A DNA stretch of 64,000 bases, taken from contig NZ_CP090063.1 of NCBI RefSeq assembly GCF_021391495.1, positions 310,001 to 374,000 on the forward strand. Reading direction: 5' to 3'. Source of the stretch: Amycolatopsis acidiphila. Its GTDB lineage: Bacteria; Actinomycetota; Actinomycetes; Mycobacteriales; Pseudonocardiaceae. This document shows positions 44,023 to 52,985 of the stretch, in pieces. The notes beneath the pieces are model-generated. The model was given only the letters and a program-made list of their open reading frames with translations, had not been told where the DNA came from and did no database searches. The first letter of the stretch is position 1. Each line of letters opens with the position of its first letter. A program made the translations under genes and the position numbers.

Positions 44023-44549
44023 TGTTCGAGAGGTTCACCGGGGATGCCCGCGAGGTCGTCGTCGAGGCGCAGCGCGACGCGGCGGAAGTCGGCGCTGCCG
44101 AGATCACGTCCCTGCACCTGCTGGCCGCGATGATGCGGGCGCCGGAGAGCAAGGCGTCACGGCTGCTGACCAGCCTCGGCGTGTCGGTCGACGACGTCGC
44201 CGCCGAGGCGGGTCGCGTCCGTCGCCGCGGCGGTATCAGCGAGGCCGACGCCGAGGCGCTGGGCGAGTTCGGCATCGATGTCGAACGGATCATCGACCGG
44301 ATCGAGGAGGTCCACGGCCCGTCGGCACTGGCGGGTACCGGCCGGAGCGCGAAACGCAAGCACATCCCCTTCGCGGACGACTCGAAGAAGACCTTGGAGC
44401 TGACGATCAAGGAAGTGGTGCGGGCGGGCGGGAAGGAGCTGGGGTCCGAGCACATCCTGGTCGCGCTGACCGTCCTGCGCGGCCCCGCCGCCGACGTGCT
44501 GGCCCGCTTCGACGTGGATGCCCCCAGGCTGCGACAGGCGCTCTCCTGA
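44022..44549 (+). CDS. Clp N-terminal-domain protein
   Basis: A 175-residue protein made of two Clp-N repeats (VVVEAQRDAAEVGAAEITSL; LELTIKEVVRAGGKELGSEH) with no AAA+ part. These stand-alone proteins resemble the substrate-binding domain of ClpC and may act as adaptors or decoys for Clp proteases. GGAGG precedes the ATG. It forms an operon with the HTH gene. Confidence 0.85.
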   Translation: MFERFTGDAREVVVEAQRDAAEVGAAEITSLHLLAAMMRAPESKASRLLTSLGVSVDDVAAEAGRVRRRGGISEADAEALGEFGIDVERIIDRIEEVHGPSALAGTGRSAKRKHIPFADDSKKTLELTIKEVVRAGGKELGSEHILVALTVLRGPAADVLARFDVDAPRLRQALS

Positions 44550-44574
44550 ACGGTCCGTGGGGTTTGTGGACCGT
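44550..44574. terminator. Hairpin between convergent Clp-N and YczE-like genes
   Basis: ACGGTCC and GGACCGT form a perfect 7-base stem with an 11-base loop, starting at the last base pair of the Clp-N stop region. It has no T run, as is common in high-GC actinomycetes, and may end both convergent transcripts. Confidence 0.5.
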
Positions 44575-44587
44575 ATGCAGCCCGAGT

Positions 44588-45241
44588 TCAGCTCTTCATG
44601 GCCGGATGGCGCCACACAACGAACGGCAGAAACGCTTGCGTGAGCGGGCCGATCGCGGCGGCGTAGAGCACCGTCCCCACTCCGACGCTCCCGCCCAGCA
44701 GCCAGCCCGCCACCAGTACGGCGACCTCGAGCCCGGTGCGGGTCAGCCGGACCGACAGCCCGGTCCGTGCGCTCAGGCCCGTCATCAGGCCGTCGCGCGG
44801 GCCGGGCCCGAGGCGGGTCCCGACGTAAGCGGCGGTGGCCAGGCCGTTGAGGACGATGCCGCCGGCCAGCAGTGGGATCTGCGACCAGAGGCTGTGTTGC
44901 GGCGGCAGTACCGCGCGCACGAGGTCGACGGTGACCGAGATGACGACGACGTTGAGCACGGTGCCGATTCCCGGCCGCTGCCGCAGCGGGATCCAGAGCA
45001 GGAGCACGCCGGCCGACGCGATCGCGACGACCGTGCCGAACGTGAGCCCGGTGCGCCTGGTGAGGCCGTCGTGCAGTACGTCCCACGGATCGAGACCGAG
45101 GCCCGCCCTGGTCATCATCGCCATGCTGGCGCCGTACAGCGCAAGCCCCAGTAGCAGTTGGGGGAACCGGCGCACGGGACTGACGCTCACCCGCACCGGA
45201 TCGAGTTCGATTGAAGCCACTTGACGATAATGCGGCGCCAT
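44588..45241 (-). CDS. YczE-like integral membrane protein
   Basis: A 217-residue protein with five hydrophobic segments and the opening LLLGLALYGASMAMMTRAGL and LGLDPWDVLHDGL, typical of YczE/YyaS proteins. In many bacteria yczE is divergent from a MocR-type regulator, exactly as here. The start is ambiguous. ATG at 45241 overlaps the candidate operator, and GTG at 45220 or 45190 would also fit. It may transport a pyridoxal- or amino acid-related compound, but the function is not known. Confidence 0.78.
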   Translation of the reverse strand: MAPHYRQVASIELDPVRVSVSPVRRFPQLLLGLALYGASMAMMTRAGLGLDPWDVLHDGLTRRTGLTFGTVVAIASAGVLLLWIPLRQRPGIGTVLNVVVISVTVDLVRAVLPPQHSLWSQIPLLAGGIVLNGLATAAYVGTRLGPGPRDGLMTGLSARTGLSVRLTRTGLEVAVLVAGWLLGGSVGVGTVLYAAAIGPLTQAFLPFVVWRHPAMKS

Positions 45242-45264
45242 TGGCCTGGTTATCCAGAGCCAAT
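45240..45264. promoter_or_regulatory. Imperfect palindrome ATTGGCCTGG...CCAG-A-GCCAAT, candidate MocR operator
   Basis: ATTGGC/GCCAAT outer arms and CTGG/CCAG inner arms around TTAT, with one extra A on the right. A further ATTGG copy follows at about 45273. It lies between divergent yczE-like and mocR genes, where MocR proteins bind. Confidence 0.6.
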
Positions 45265-45281
45265 GTGCAACTATTGGTCTT

Positions 45282-46691
45282 ATGAACACCTACGGCGGGC
45301 GGATATCGGGCCAACGGTTGGCCACCTTGCTGGGATCGTGGCGCCGTGGCTCCCGGCAGGGGGCGGTCGCGCTCGCCTCGGCCATCGAGCTCCAGGTGCT
45401 CGACGGTCACCTGCCCGTCGGCACCCAGCTGCCGGCGGAACGCGAGCTCGCCGAGGCGCTCGGCGCGAGCCGCACGCTGATCGGCGCGGCGCTGGACCGG
45501 TTGCGCGAGAACGGTTTGGTCGCGAGTCGCCGCGGCGCCGGGTCGTGGGTCACGTCGCCGCGCAGCGAGGGCTCGGCGCCGATCTACCCGACGGAAACCG
45601 AGGACATCGACCTGGTCTGCGCCTCGGCGCCCGCGGTCCCCGGCATGATCAATGCCGTCGACGCCGCGCGGCGGCTGCTGGTCGACGAGCTCGGCGGCAC
45701 GGGCTACGGCGAGCGCGGTCTGCTCGTGCTGCGGGAGCGGCTCGCGCAGCGCTACACCGAGCGTGGCCTGCCGACGTCGCCGGCGCAGATCATGATCACC
45801 AACGGCGCGCATCACGCGTTCGTGCTGGCACTGCGGATGCTCGCCAATCCCGGGGACCGGGTGCTCGTCGAGCAACCGACGTATCCGAACACGCTGGAAG
45901 CCATCCGCGCCGCGCACGCACTGCCCGTACCCGTCGCGCTCGGCGAGGACGGGTGGGACTTCGAGGGCATCGAAGCGGCGCTGCGGCAGGCGGCGCCGCG
46001 GCTGGCGTACCTGATCCTCGACTTCCACAACCCGACCGGCCTGCGCATGGACGACGCGGGCCGGGAACGGCTCGCGGCGCTGCTGACGAAGGCGCGGACA
46101 TCGGTGGTCGTCGACGAGACGCTCGTCGAGCTGGACTTCACGAATGCTGTCGCGCCAAGGCCTTTCGCCGCCGGGGACTGGTCGATCCTCGTCGGCACGT
46201 CGTCGAAATCGCACTGGGGCGGGTTGCGCATCGGCTGGATGCGCGCGTCGGAGGACGTGCTGGCGCGCCTGTCCTCGGCGCGGTTCGGGCTCGACCTCGG
46301 CTCGCCGGTGTTCGAGCAACTGGTGCTTTCGGAGCTGCTCGCCGATCCGGAGCCGTTGCGCCGCCGGCGCGAAGGCATTCGGCAGCAACGGGATGCGCTC
46401 GCCGACGCCGTCCGCGCCTACTGTCCAGAGTGGACATTCCGGTTCCCCGGCGGTGGTTTTTGGTTGTGGTGCAAGCTTCCGGAGCCGATGAGCACCCGGC
46501 TGGCGGTCGCCGCGGCGAGCCGCGGCGTGCTGCTGGCGCCGGGCTCGCGCTTCGGCGCCCACGGCGGCCTCGAACGCTGGATCCGCCTGCCGTTCTCGCA
46601 ACCGCCCGACCGCCTCGACGAGGCGATGCGGCGCATCAGCCTCGCCGCGGAATCAGTCCGAGGCGGCACGCAGGCCGTCCCCGTGACATGA
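45282..46691 (+). CDS. MocR/PdxR-like PLP-dependent transcriptional regulator (YczR type)
   Basis: A 469-residue regulator with an N-terminal GntR wHTH (AIELQVLDGHLPVGTQLPAE, LAEALGASRTLIGAALDRL) and an aminotransferase-I-like effector domain. MITNGAHHAFVLALRML, QPTYPNTLEAIRA, FHNPTGLRM and GTSSKSHWGGLRIGW (PLP lysine) are present. These proteins sense PLP or its amino adducts. YczE-like membrane proteins are usual divergent partners. The leader is short. A 20-base perfect hairpin follows its stop. Confidence 0.9.
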   Translation: MNTYGGRISGQRLATLLGSWRRGSRQGAVALASAIELQVLDGHLPVGTQLPAERELAEALGASRTLIGAALDRLRENGLVASRRGAGSWVTSPRSEGSAPIYPTETEDIDLVCASAPAVPGMINAVDAARRLLVDELGGTGYGERGLLVLRERLAQRYTERGLPTSPAQIMITNGAHHAFVLALRMLANPGDRVLVEQPTYPNTLEAIRAAHALPVPVALGEDGWDFEGIEAALRQAAPRLAYLILDFHNPTGLRMDDAGRERLAALLTKARTSVVVDETLVELDFTNAVAPRPFAAGDWSILVGTSSKSHWGGLRIGWMRASEDVLARLSSARFGLDLGSPVFEQLVLSELLADPEPLRRRREGIRQQRDALADAVRAYCPEWTFRFPGGGFWLWCKLPEPMSTRLAVAAASRGVLLAPGSRFGAHGGLERWIRLPFSQPPDRLDEAMRRISLAAESVRGGTQAVPVT

Positions 46692-46693
46692 GA

Positions 46694-46755
46694 ACAGCCG
46701 GTGCGCCGGATGAGTCGCTCCAGGGAAAGAGGTGGTCATCCGGCGCACCGGCTGT
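46694..46755. terminator. Perfect 20-base stem hairpin after mocR
   Basis: Arms 46694-46713 and 46736-46755 are exact reverse complements (left arm begins ACAGCCGGTG, right arm ends CACCGGCTGT) with a 22-base loop. It starts three bases after the stop codon. There is no T run. It is probably a strong terminator for the mocR transcript. Confidence 0.6.
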
Positions 46756-46812
46756 CGTTGCGCCGCCCGGGCCTGCCGGCACCGCCCCTCGACGTGCCGG
46801 CAGACCCCGCGG

Positions 46813-46956
46813 CTAGGCGCGCATCGGGCAGTTGCCCCTGCTCGGCGCGGTGAGCAGGAGCGCCCGAGGCGTGCCCGATTCCGGCGTCGCGGGGGCAACG
46901 CGGCGCCGGAACCCGAGCCCGAACCGGCCGGGCGCGATCGGCCGGTCGGGAAGCAT
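46813..46956 (-). CDS. Possible 47-codon hypothetical ORF
   Basis: Reads MLPDRPIAPGRFGLGF... and ends GNCPMRA. Nearly all third positions are G or C, as in genes here, but that is also easy by chance. No good ribosome-binding site or known family. It lies in the 357-base gap between the mocR hairpin and the next minus-strand gene. The rest of that gap holds only a weak terminator-like stretch at about 46970-46990 (AAAAAGCCCCTCGGTC on the plus strand). Confidence 0.2.
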   Translation of the reverse strand: MLPDRPIAPGRFGLGFRRRVAPATPESGTPRALLLTAPSRGNCPMRA

Positions 46957-47048
46957 GGTGGTGTGCACGAAAAAGCCCCTCGGTCAAAGGAATGCCCGCG
47001 AAGTTGATCTTGTTTTGGGCGCGGGTCGCCTGCGGAACCGAGGCGGGG

Positions 47049-47885
47049 TCAGTCAGGAGAGGTGGTCGGCAACGCCGCGTCACGGCTGTTGTCGACCTGC
47101 GCGTGCCGGCGGGGAACGCCGATCGACGCGAGTTGTGCGACGCCGGTGCGGGCACCGAGGATCGCCGGCGAGTGCTTGGAGTTGCCGCCGCCGTCGTGTG
47201 CGGCGACGGCGCTACAGGACTGACCACCCGGCGCGCTCGGCGCCGGCACGGGCTGGTTGTTCTTTGCCTGCACCAAGTGGTCGGAGGCCGGCGCCTGCGT
47301 CTTCGGCGCGACGGCGGGCGAGGGCAGCTGATCGTGTTTCACCGGTTGCTCGGCCACGACCGTCGCCGGCAGGGCCGGCGCGCTGCGCGGAGCCGGAGCG
47401 GCGGCCGGCACCGTCTCCTGCGGCACGGTCGCGATGCGCGTCTCGGTCTTGGTCACGGTGCTCGCGGTCGTCTCCTGCTGCTTCGGAGCCGACGTGAGCG
47501 GCGCGATGAGCGTGGAGGCGACCGGCTGGACGACGGCGTCGGTCGTCGCCGTCACGGTGGTGGTGAGCGTGTCGACGCTGCTGGTGACAGTGTTCACGGT
47601 CGTGTTCACCGTGGTCGTGACCTGGTCGACGGTGCTCACGAGGGTGGTCAGCGTGGTGTCGAGCAGACCGCCGAGGAGCCCGCCCTGCGCGGGAGCGTGC
47701 TCGTGATGCTTCGCGGGGGTGTACTGGTCCCCCTGCGGTGCCTCGTCGGCGGACGCGGTGAGGCCGCCGAGCAGTCCGGCGAACAGCCAGCCGGCGACGG
47801 CGAAGCCCGCGGCCAGGAGCACCTTGGCCCAGAGCGGGACGGCGCGGTGCGTGGCTTCTGCGTCCGTCACCGCCATCACCACCAT
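47049..47885 (-). CDS. Secreted or membrane-anchored Thr-rich hypothetical protein
   Basis: A 278-residue protein with a hydrophobic N-terminal segment (LLAAGFAVAGWLFAGLLGGL) ending near ASADEA, which could be a signal peptide or anchor. The middle is a Thr/Val-rich, helix-prone region (TTTVNTTVNTVTSSVDTL) and the rest is Pro/Ala-rich and probably disordered. I do not recognise a family. The start could be the ATG four codons in. It may sit at the cell surface. Confidence 0.65.
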   Translation of the reverse strand: MVVMAVTDAEATHRAVPLWAKVLLAAGFAVAGWLFAGLLGGLTASADEAPQGDQYTPAKHHEHAPAQGGLLGGLLDTTLTTLVSTVDQVTTTVNTTVNTVTSSVDTLTTTVTATTDAVVQPVASTLIAPLTSAPKQQETTASTVTKTETRIATVPQETVPAAAPAPRSAPALPATVVAEQPVKHDQLPSPAVAPKTQAPASDHLVQAKNNQPVPAPSAPGGQSCSAVAAHDGGGNSKHSPAILGARTGVAQLASIGVPRRHAQVDNSRDAALPTTSPD

Positions 47886-48062
47886 CCGGGCCTCGGCTCA
47901 GTCCGGGTGAGCTCTGAGTTGATCTTGTCGACGTGTCATTCGACCTGGTCATCCACCACGTGGAGCCGGCCCATTTCTAGCATCGCTGGCGAGTGTTTCA
48001 CCTCGAAAGCTTCCGATCCACCCCAGACGGCCGAAAAGAGCTACCGGCTTGCGTGCATCTAA

Positions 48063-48133
48063 CCAGAGAATGATCACTCTGGGTATCGCACTTTGCAGCG
48101 CCGATGTTGCACGGCGCCTGAGTATGATTACTC
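48063..48133. repeat. Two short inverted repeats before the sigma factor gene
   Basis: CCAGAG-N8-CTCTGG (48063-48082) and GAGTA-TGAT-TACTC (48120-48133). They lie in the 344-base gap between the hypothetical protein and the sigma factor. They may be regulatory sites. The gap holds no other feature I can support. Confidence 0.35.
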
Positions 48134-48229
48134 AACTATGGACTGACCTGCGTCTTTGCGGAGCCGTGCTGCGGTCCGTCGCGTCGTAACTCCGTGGAGT
48201 GGCGAAGCGGCGAGACGGAGACGCGGACG

Positions 48230-48781
48230 ATGGCAGAACTCGATTTCGGCGAGTTGCTCAGCCGGGCGGCGGAGGGTGACGAGGTGGCGTGGCGCATTCT
48301 CGTGCGCGCGCTTTCCGCCCTGGTGCTGAGGATCGCCCGGTCCTACCGGCTGGGTGAGGCCGACGCTTTCGACGTCTGTCAGAGCACCTGGCTGAAGCTC
48401 GCGCAACTGCCCACCGGCCTGCGTGACCCGGCGCGCCTTCCATCCTGGCTCGCGACGACGGCGCGGCGCCAGGCGCTGCGGATCCTGACCGCGCGCCGCC
48501 GCGAGATTCCCTGCGCCGACCAGGAACCGCATGACGCGGAGCGGTCGCCGGAGGCCGCGACGCTGACCGTGGAACGGGACCGTGTGCTGTGGCAGACGAT
48601 CGAGCGCCTGCCGGAACGGCACCGCGAGCTGATGCACCTGCTCGCGGACCCCGCAGGGCTCACCCACGTGGAGATCGCGGCGAAACTGGGCGTCGCGCCC
48701 GGCACGATCGGCCCGCTCCGCCGCCGTGCGCTCGACCGGCTCCGCCGTGCCCTGGAGGCGCAGGGCTACGACCACGCCTGA
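48230..48781 (+). CDS. RNA polymerase ECF-type sigma factor
   Basis: A 183-residue sigma-70-family factor with region 2 (LVLRIARSYRLGEADAFDVC, QSTWLKLAQL) and region 4 (ERLPERHRELMHLLADP, THVEIAAKLGVAPGTIGPLR). No anti-sigma gene is adjacent, so control is through something else. GGAGACG precedes the ATG. Convergent with the aminotransferase gene. Confidence 0.9.
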   Translation: MAELDFGELLSRAAEGDEVAWRILVRALSALVLRIARSYRLGEADAFDVCQSTWLKLAQLPTGLRDPARLPSWLATTARRQALRILTARRREIPCADQEPHDAERSPEAATLTVERDRVLWQTIERLPERHRELMHLLADPAGLTHVEIAAKLGVAPGTIGPLRRRALDRLRRALEAQGYDHA

Positions 48782-48831
48782 CGCACACAGACCGCGTGCG
48801 AACGCGGCTCCGCTCGTGAAGCCTCGCCGGA

Positions 48832-49998
48832 TCAGCGCAGCTTGTGCAGTCGCGTGATGCCCTCGTCGAGCACTTCGTCCCGCTTACAGAAAGCGAACCG
48901 CAGTAGGTGCTTCCACTCGTCCGGGTGATCCGTGAAGACACTGACCGGAACGGCCACCACCCCGACGCGTTCGGGCAGCTGCCACGCGAGCTGGGTGGCG
49001 TCCGAATAGCCCAACGGCCGGACGTCCGCGCAGACGAAGTAGGTGCCCAAGCTCGGATGCACGGTGAACCCGGCCTCCACCAGCCCGGCCGACAACCGGT
49101 CGCGTTTGACCGCCAGTGACTCCCGGAGCCCGTCGACCCAGGCCAGCTCGTTGTCCAGCGCGTGCGCGACCGCCGGTTGCAACGGTCCGCCCGACACGAA
49201 GGTGATGAACTGCTTCGCCGCCTTCACCGCTGCGACCAGTTCGGGCGTCGAGCAGACCCAGCCGATCTTCCAGCCCGTGCAGTTGAACGTCTTGCCCGCA
49301 CTCGAGATCGACACCGTCCGGCTGCGCATGCCCGGGAAGTCGGCCAGCGGACGGTGCTCGGCGTCGTCGTACACGAGGTGCTCGTACACCTCGTCGGTGA
49401 TCGCGATGATGTCGTTCTTCACGCACAGTTCCGCGATCGCCGACAGTTCGGCCTCGGTGAACACCGTGCCCGTCGGGTTGTGCGGGGAGTTGACCAGGAT
49501 CGCCCTCGTCGCGGGCGTGACCGCGGCCCGCAGCGCGGGCACGTCGAGCAGGAACCGGCCGTCCGCGCCTTCGACGAGGGAGACCACCCGCCGCGTCGCG
49601 CCCGCCATCGCGACCGCCGCCGGATACGAGTCGTAGTACGGCTCGATCACGATCACCTCGTCGCCCGGCTCGGTCAGGGCGAGCACGGCCGCGGTGATGG
49701 CCTCCGTGGCGCCGGCCGTGACGAGGATCTCGGTGTCCGGGTCGTACTCGAGCCCGTAGCGCGCCCGATGCCGTGCGATCGCCGCCCGGAGTTCGGGACG
49801 GCCCGGACCTGGTGGGTACTGGTTCGCCCCGCCGTACAAGGCGTTCTTCGCGGCTTCGAGCATGCCCGCGGGACCGTCGGTGTCCGGGAAGCCCTGGCCT
49901 AGGTTGATCGATTCGGTGCGGACCGCGAGCGCCGTCATCTCGGCGAAGATGGTCGAGGTGAAGGGTCGCAGGCGAGGAACGAGAGCTGGTACGCGCAT
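48832..49998 (-). CDS. Class I/II pyridoxal phosphate aminotransferase, DapC-like
   Basis: A 388-residue aminotransferase. INLGQGFPDTDGP, TAGATEAITAAVLAL, NSPHNPTGTVF and SSAGKTFNCTGWKIGW (PLP lysine) are intact. Actinobacterial relatives include the N-succinyldiaminopimelate aminotransferase of lysine and cell-wall synthesis, but similar enzymes act on methionine or other amino acids. The start is the outermost ATG. The neighbours give no further hint. Confidence 0.88.
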   Translation of the reverse strand: MRVPALVPRLRPFTSTIFAEMTALAVRTESINLGQGFPDTDGPAGMLEAAKNALYGGANQYPPGPGRPELRAAIARHRARYGLEYDPDTEILVTAGATEAITAAVLALTEPGDEVIVIEPYYDSYPAAVAMAGATRRVVSLVEGADGRFLLDVPALRAAVTPATRAILVNSPHNPTGTVFTEAELSAIAELCVKNDIIAITDEVYEHLVYDDAEHRPLADFPGMRSRTVSISSAGKTFNCTGWKIGWVCSTPELVAAVKAAKQFITFVSGGPLQPAVAHALDNELAWVDGLRESLAVKRDRLSAGLVEAGFTVHPSLGTYFVCADVRPLGYSDATQLAWQLPERVGVVAVPVSVFTDHPDEWKHLLRFAFCKRDEVLDEGITRLHKLR

Positions 49999-50027
49999 AA
50001 TTCCCGATCCTCACGGACAATGGGGGT

Positions 50028-51311
50028 GTGGAGCAAACAACCCTCGCCGACCCACCCGGTGGCCTGGCCGACGAGCAGGCCAAACGGCGCGGGCTGCGCA
50101 AGATGAAACTGGTCGCCCTGTCCTTCCTGGTCGGGGCGACGGTCGTGTTCGCGCTGACCAGCTGGGCCGAGGCCGCCGGCTGGTCCGGCTGGGTCGGGTA
50201 CGTCCGGGCCGCTGCGGAGGCCGGCATGGTCGGCGCGCTGGCCGACTGGTTCGCCGTGACCGCGCTGTTCCGGCATCCGCTTCGGATCCCGATCCCGCAC
50301 ACCGCGATCATCCCGCACAAGAAGAACGCGCTGGGCAGCAGCCTGGGCGACTTCGTGGGCGCGAACTTCCTGTCCGAGCAGGTGGTGCGGGACAAGCTGC
50401 GCCGGGCGGAGATCTCCCGACGGCTGGGGGAGTGGCTGTCCCAGCCCGACAACGCCGAGCGCGTCACCTCCGAACTGGCGACGGTCGTGCGCGGCCTGGT
50501 CACGGTGCTCCGCGACGAGGACGTGCAGGCCGTGATGGAGCAGGCCGTCGTGCGCCGGGTGGTCGACCAGCCGTGGGGGCCGCCGCTGGGCAAGTTGCTC
50601 GAGCAGGTCTTCGCCGACGGCGCGCACTACAAGCTCGTGGACCTGATGTGTGACCGCTCGTACGAGTGGGTGCGTGACAACCACGCCACCGTGCTGCGCG
50701 TCGTGTCCGAACGCGCGCCGACCTGGTCGCCGAAGTTCGTGGACGCGATGCTGGCGGACAAGGTGTACGGCGAGGTGCTGTCGTTCGCGTGGGCGGTGAA
50801 GACGGACGTGAACCACCCGATGCGGCTGGCGCTGGACAAGTTCCTCGGCGAGTTCGCGCAGGACCTGCAGAAGGACGCCGACACCATGGCGCGCGCGGAG
50901 CAGGTCAAGCAGCAGATCCTCGAGCACCCGGACGTGCAGAAGCTGATCGGCTCGGCGTGGACCACCGCGAAGGGCATGCTCCTGGCCGCGGCCGAGGACC
51001 CGTCGAGCGAGCTGCGCCGCCGGGTGCGCGAAGGCCTGTGCTCGCTGGGCGAGCGCCTCATCACCGACGAGGGTATGCGGTCCAAAGTGGACGGCTGGGT
51101 CGAGGGCGCGGCGGCGTACCTGGTCACCAACTACTCGAGCGAGATCACCACGATCATCACCGACACCGTGGAACGGTGGGACGCCGAGGAGACCTCCCGC
51201 AAGATCGAGCTACAGGTCGGCCGGGACCTGCAGTTCATCCGCATCAACGGCACTGTCGTCGGCGCGCTCGCGGGCCTGGTGATCTACTCGATCGCGACCG
51301 CGATCTTCTAG
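50028..51311 (+). CDS. DUF445 family membrane-associated protein
   Basis: A 427-residue protein of the DUF445 family (YjiN-like). An N-terminal hydrophobic segment (LVALSFLVGATVVFALTSW) and a C-terminal one (ALAGLVIYSIATAIF) frame the body. Motifs include ADWFAVTALFRHPL, PHTAIIPHKKNALG and LGDFVGANFL. The role is unknown. It ends overlapping the convergent SDR gene by four bases. Confidence 0.87.
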   Translation: MEQTTLADPPGGLADEQAKRRGLRKMKLVALSFLVGATVVFALTSWAEAAGWSGWVGYVRAAAEAGMVGALADWFAVTALFRHPLRIPIPHTAIIPHKKNALGSSLGDFVGANFLSEQVVRDKLRRAEISRRLGEWLSQPDNAERVTSELATVVRGLVTVLRDEDVQAVMEQAVVRRVVDQPWGPPLGKLLEQVFADGAHYKLVDLMCDRSYEWVRDNHATVLRVVSERAPTWSPKFVDAMLADKVYGEVLSFAWAVKTDVNHPMRLALDKFLGEFAQDLQKDADTMARAEQVKQQILEHPDVQKLIGSAWTTAKGMLLAAAEDPSSELRRRVREGLCSLGERLITDEGMRSKVDGWVEGAAAYLVTNYSSEITTIITDTVERWDAEETSRKIELQVGRDLQFIRINGTVVGALAGLVIYSIATAIF

Positions 51312-52060
51312 AGCAGCACCCACCCGCCGTCGACGCACAGGGTCTGCCCGGTCATGAACCCGCTGTCCGGGCTGAGCAGGAAGCTGACCGTGCCGGCGAT
51401 GTCGTCGGCCAGGCCGCGGCGTTGCAGCATCTGGTTGTCCAGCACGCGCCGGCTCACGTCCTCCTGGTCGGGGAACGACTCCAGCTCCTCCTCGGTCTGG
51501 ATCGCGCCCGGCATGACGGCGTTGACCCGGATGCCGCGGGAGCCCAGCTCGCGGGCGAGCGCGCGGGTGAAGCCGAGGATGCCGGCCTTCGTCGTCGTGT
51601 AGTGCAGTGACTGGGGGGCGCCGAGCTTCGCCTGCACGCTGCTGATGGTGACGATCGCGCCGCCGTCCTGCCCGTGCGCGCCGCCGAAAGCCCGGCGGCA
51701 GCACAGGAACGCACCCTTGAGGTTCACCTCGGACACCTTGTCCCAGGCCGCTTCGCTGATCTCGTCCCACGGCAGCCGCCCGGTGGCGGCGGCGTTGAGG
51801 ACGAGCGCGCTGACCGGTCCGAGCTGCTGTTCGCAGTCGCTGAACATCTCGTCGACCGCGTCGGCGTCGGTTATGTCCGCCGCGAAGACGGCCGCCTCGC
51901 CCCCCGAGGACCGGATGTCCTCGGCGACCTCCTTGGCGTGCGCCAGCATATCGCCGTCGGGATAGCTGTTGATCGCGACGGCCATGCCGTCCTTGGCCAG
52001 GCGGCGGGCCGAAGCGGCGCCGATCCCGCGGGACGCGCCGGTCACCAGTGCTACGCGCAT
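51308..52060 (-). CDS. Short-chain dehydrogenase/reductase (classical SDR, FabG-like)
   Basis: A 250-residue classical SDR. TGASRGIG binds the cofactor, ALVLNAAATG follows, and the catalytic Ser-Tyr-Lys is in ISSVQAKLGAPQSLHYTTTK. The end GQTLCVDGGWVLL is normal for FabG-like proteins. GGAGGTG precedes the ATG. The SMP-30-like gene overlaps upstream, so both act in one sugar or lactone route, probably oxidising a sugar that the lactonase then opens. Confidence 0.9.
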   Translation of the reverse strand: MRVALVTGASRGIGAASARRLAKDGMAVAINSYPDGDMLAHAKEVAEDIRSSGGEAAVFAADITDADAVDEMFSDCEQQLGPVSALVLNAAATGRLPWDEISEAAWDKVSEVNLKGAFLCCRRAFGGAHGQDGGAIVTISSVQAKLGAPQSLHYTTTKAGILGFTRALARELGSRGIRVNAVMPGAIQTEEELESFPDQEDVSRRVLDNQMLQRRGLADDIAGTVSFLLSPDSGFMTGQTLCVDGGWVLL

Positions 52061-52932
52061 GGGACACCTCCGGAGAAGCGATGGGGAAGAAGACCGCGGG
52101 CGGGTACCGGGGCGGCATAGAGCAGGCCGCCGGTGCCATCGGTGTCGGCAGTCGTGATGTACAGGGTGGACAGGTTGGGGCCGCCGAAGGCGCAGCTCGT
52201 CGGGCAGGTCGCAGGCACTCGGACGACCGCAGTCGTCTCGCCGGTCTCCGGGTCGATGCACCACACCTGGCCCGATCCCCAGACCGCGAGCCAGATGTCA
52301 CCGCTCTCATCGACCGTCAGGCCGTCGGGCAGGCAGGGCCCGTCGGGCAGACGCCGCACCAGCCGTGGCATGTCGAGCTCGCCCGAGTCGAGGTGGAACT
52401 CCCAGGCCGTGACGGTTCCGGCCGTGCTGTCGACGTGGTAGAGCTCGTCTCCCGCCGGGGACCAGTCGATGCCGTTGGACATGGCGAGCTTTTCCAGATG
52501 TGTCGTGACTCCGTTGCCGTCGAGGCGGTACAACGCCCCACGCCGGCTGCCGTCGCGGACGGCGGATCCGGCCCAGCAACGGCCTTTCGCGTCGATACCG
52601 CCGTCGTTCATCGAAACCGGTGCCGCCACGACATCTGCGAACTGCTCGACCCGGCCGGATTCCGCGTCCAGCCAGCCGAAGCCGTTCGTCGTGACGGCCA
52701 GCAGTTCCGCGCCCGGGCCCAGTTCCACGGCTGTCACCCGGGTGGAAAGCCCGACGCAGCTGTGCGTGCCGTCGGGATCGAGAGTGTGCAGCCGCTGCCC
52801 GGCAACGTCGAGCCAGCGCAGGCCGACCCCCTCGGCCCAGAGGGGCGACTCGCCCAGCTCGGCCTTCGCCGTTGAAACAGGACTGGCCTCGATCACGACT
52901 TCGCAGGGAGACGGTCCGGCCAATGTCACCAC
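52051..52932 (-). CDS. SMP-30/gluconolactonase family protein
   Basis: A 293-residue six-bladed propeller lactonase. Metal-site landmarks are the Glu of ELGESPLW, the Asn of VSMNDGG, the Asn of MSNGIDWS and the Asp of LPDGLTVD. It hydrolyses a sugar lactone. The downstream SDR overlaps by 10 bases. The GTG start is near a palindrome that could be its operator. Confidence 0.9.
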   Translation of the reverse strand: MVTLAGPSPCEVVIEASPVSTAKAELGESPLWAEGVGLRWLDVAGQRLHTLDPDGTHSCVGLSTRVTAVELGPGAELLAVTTNGFGWLDAESGRVEQFADVVAAPVSMNDGGIDAKGRCWAGSAVRDGSRRGALYRLDGNGVTTHLEKLAMSNGIDWSPAGDELYHVDSTAGTVTAWEFHLDSGELDMPRLVRRLPDGPCLPDGLTVDESGDIWLAVWGSGQVWCIDPETGETTAVVRVPATCPTSCAFGGPNLSTLYITTADTDGTGGLLYAAPVPARGLLPHRFSGGVPCA

Positions 52933-52949
52933 CCTGGTCGGTTTTCTCA

Positions 52950-52967
52950 GTGAAATCAGAGTTTCAC
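52950..52967. promoter_or_regulatory. Inverted repeat GTGAAA-N6-TTTCAC before the SMP-30/SDR operon
   Basis: Perfect 6-base arms, 18 bases before the SMP-30 start. This is the size and position of a GntR- or IclR-type operator. No such regulator gene is adjacent, so the binder is unknown. Confidence 0.5.
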
Positions 52968-52985
52968 GCTAGCAGAGGGGCGACG

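Noticed and set aside
44157..46601. An 814-codon open frame on the minus strand
   Set aside because: It lies antisense to Clp-N, YczE-like and MocR genes, has no recognisable domain and is low-complexity (Arg/Ala-rich), as expected for shadows in 70% GC DNA.
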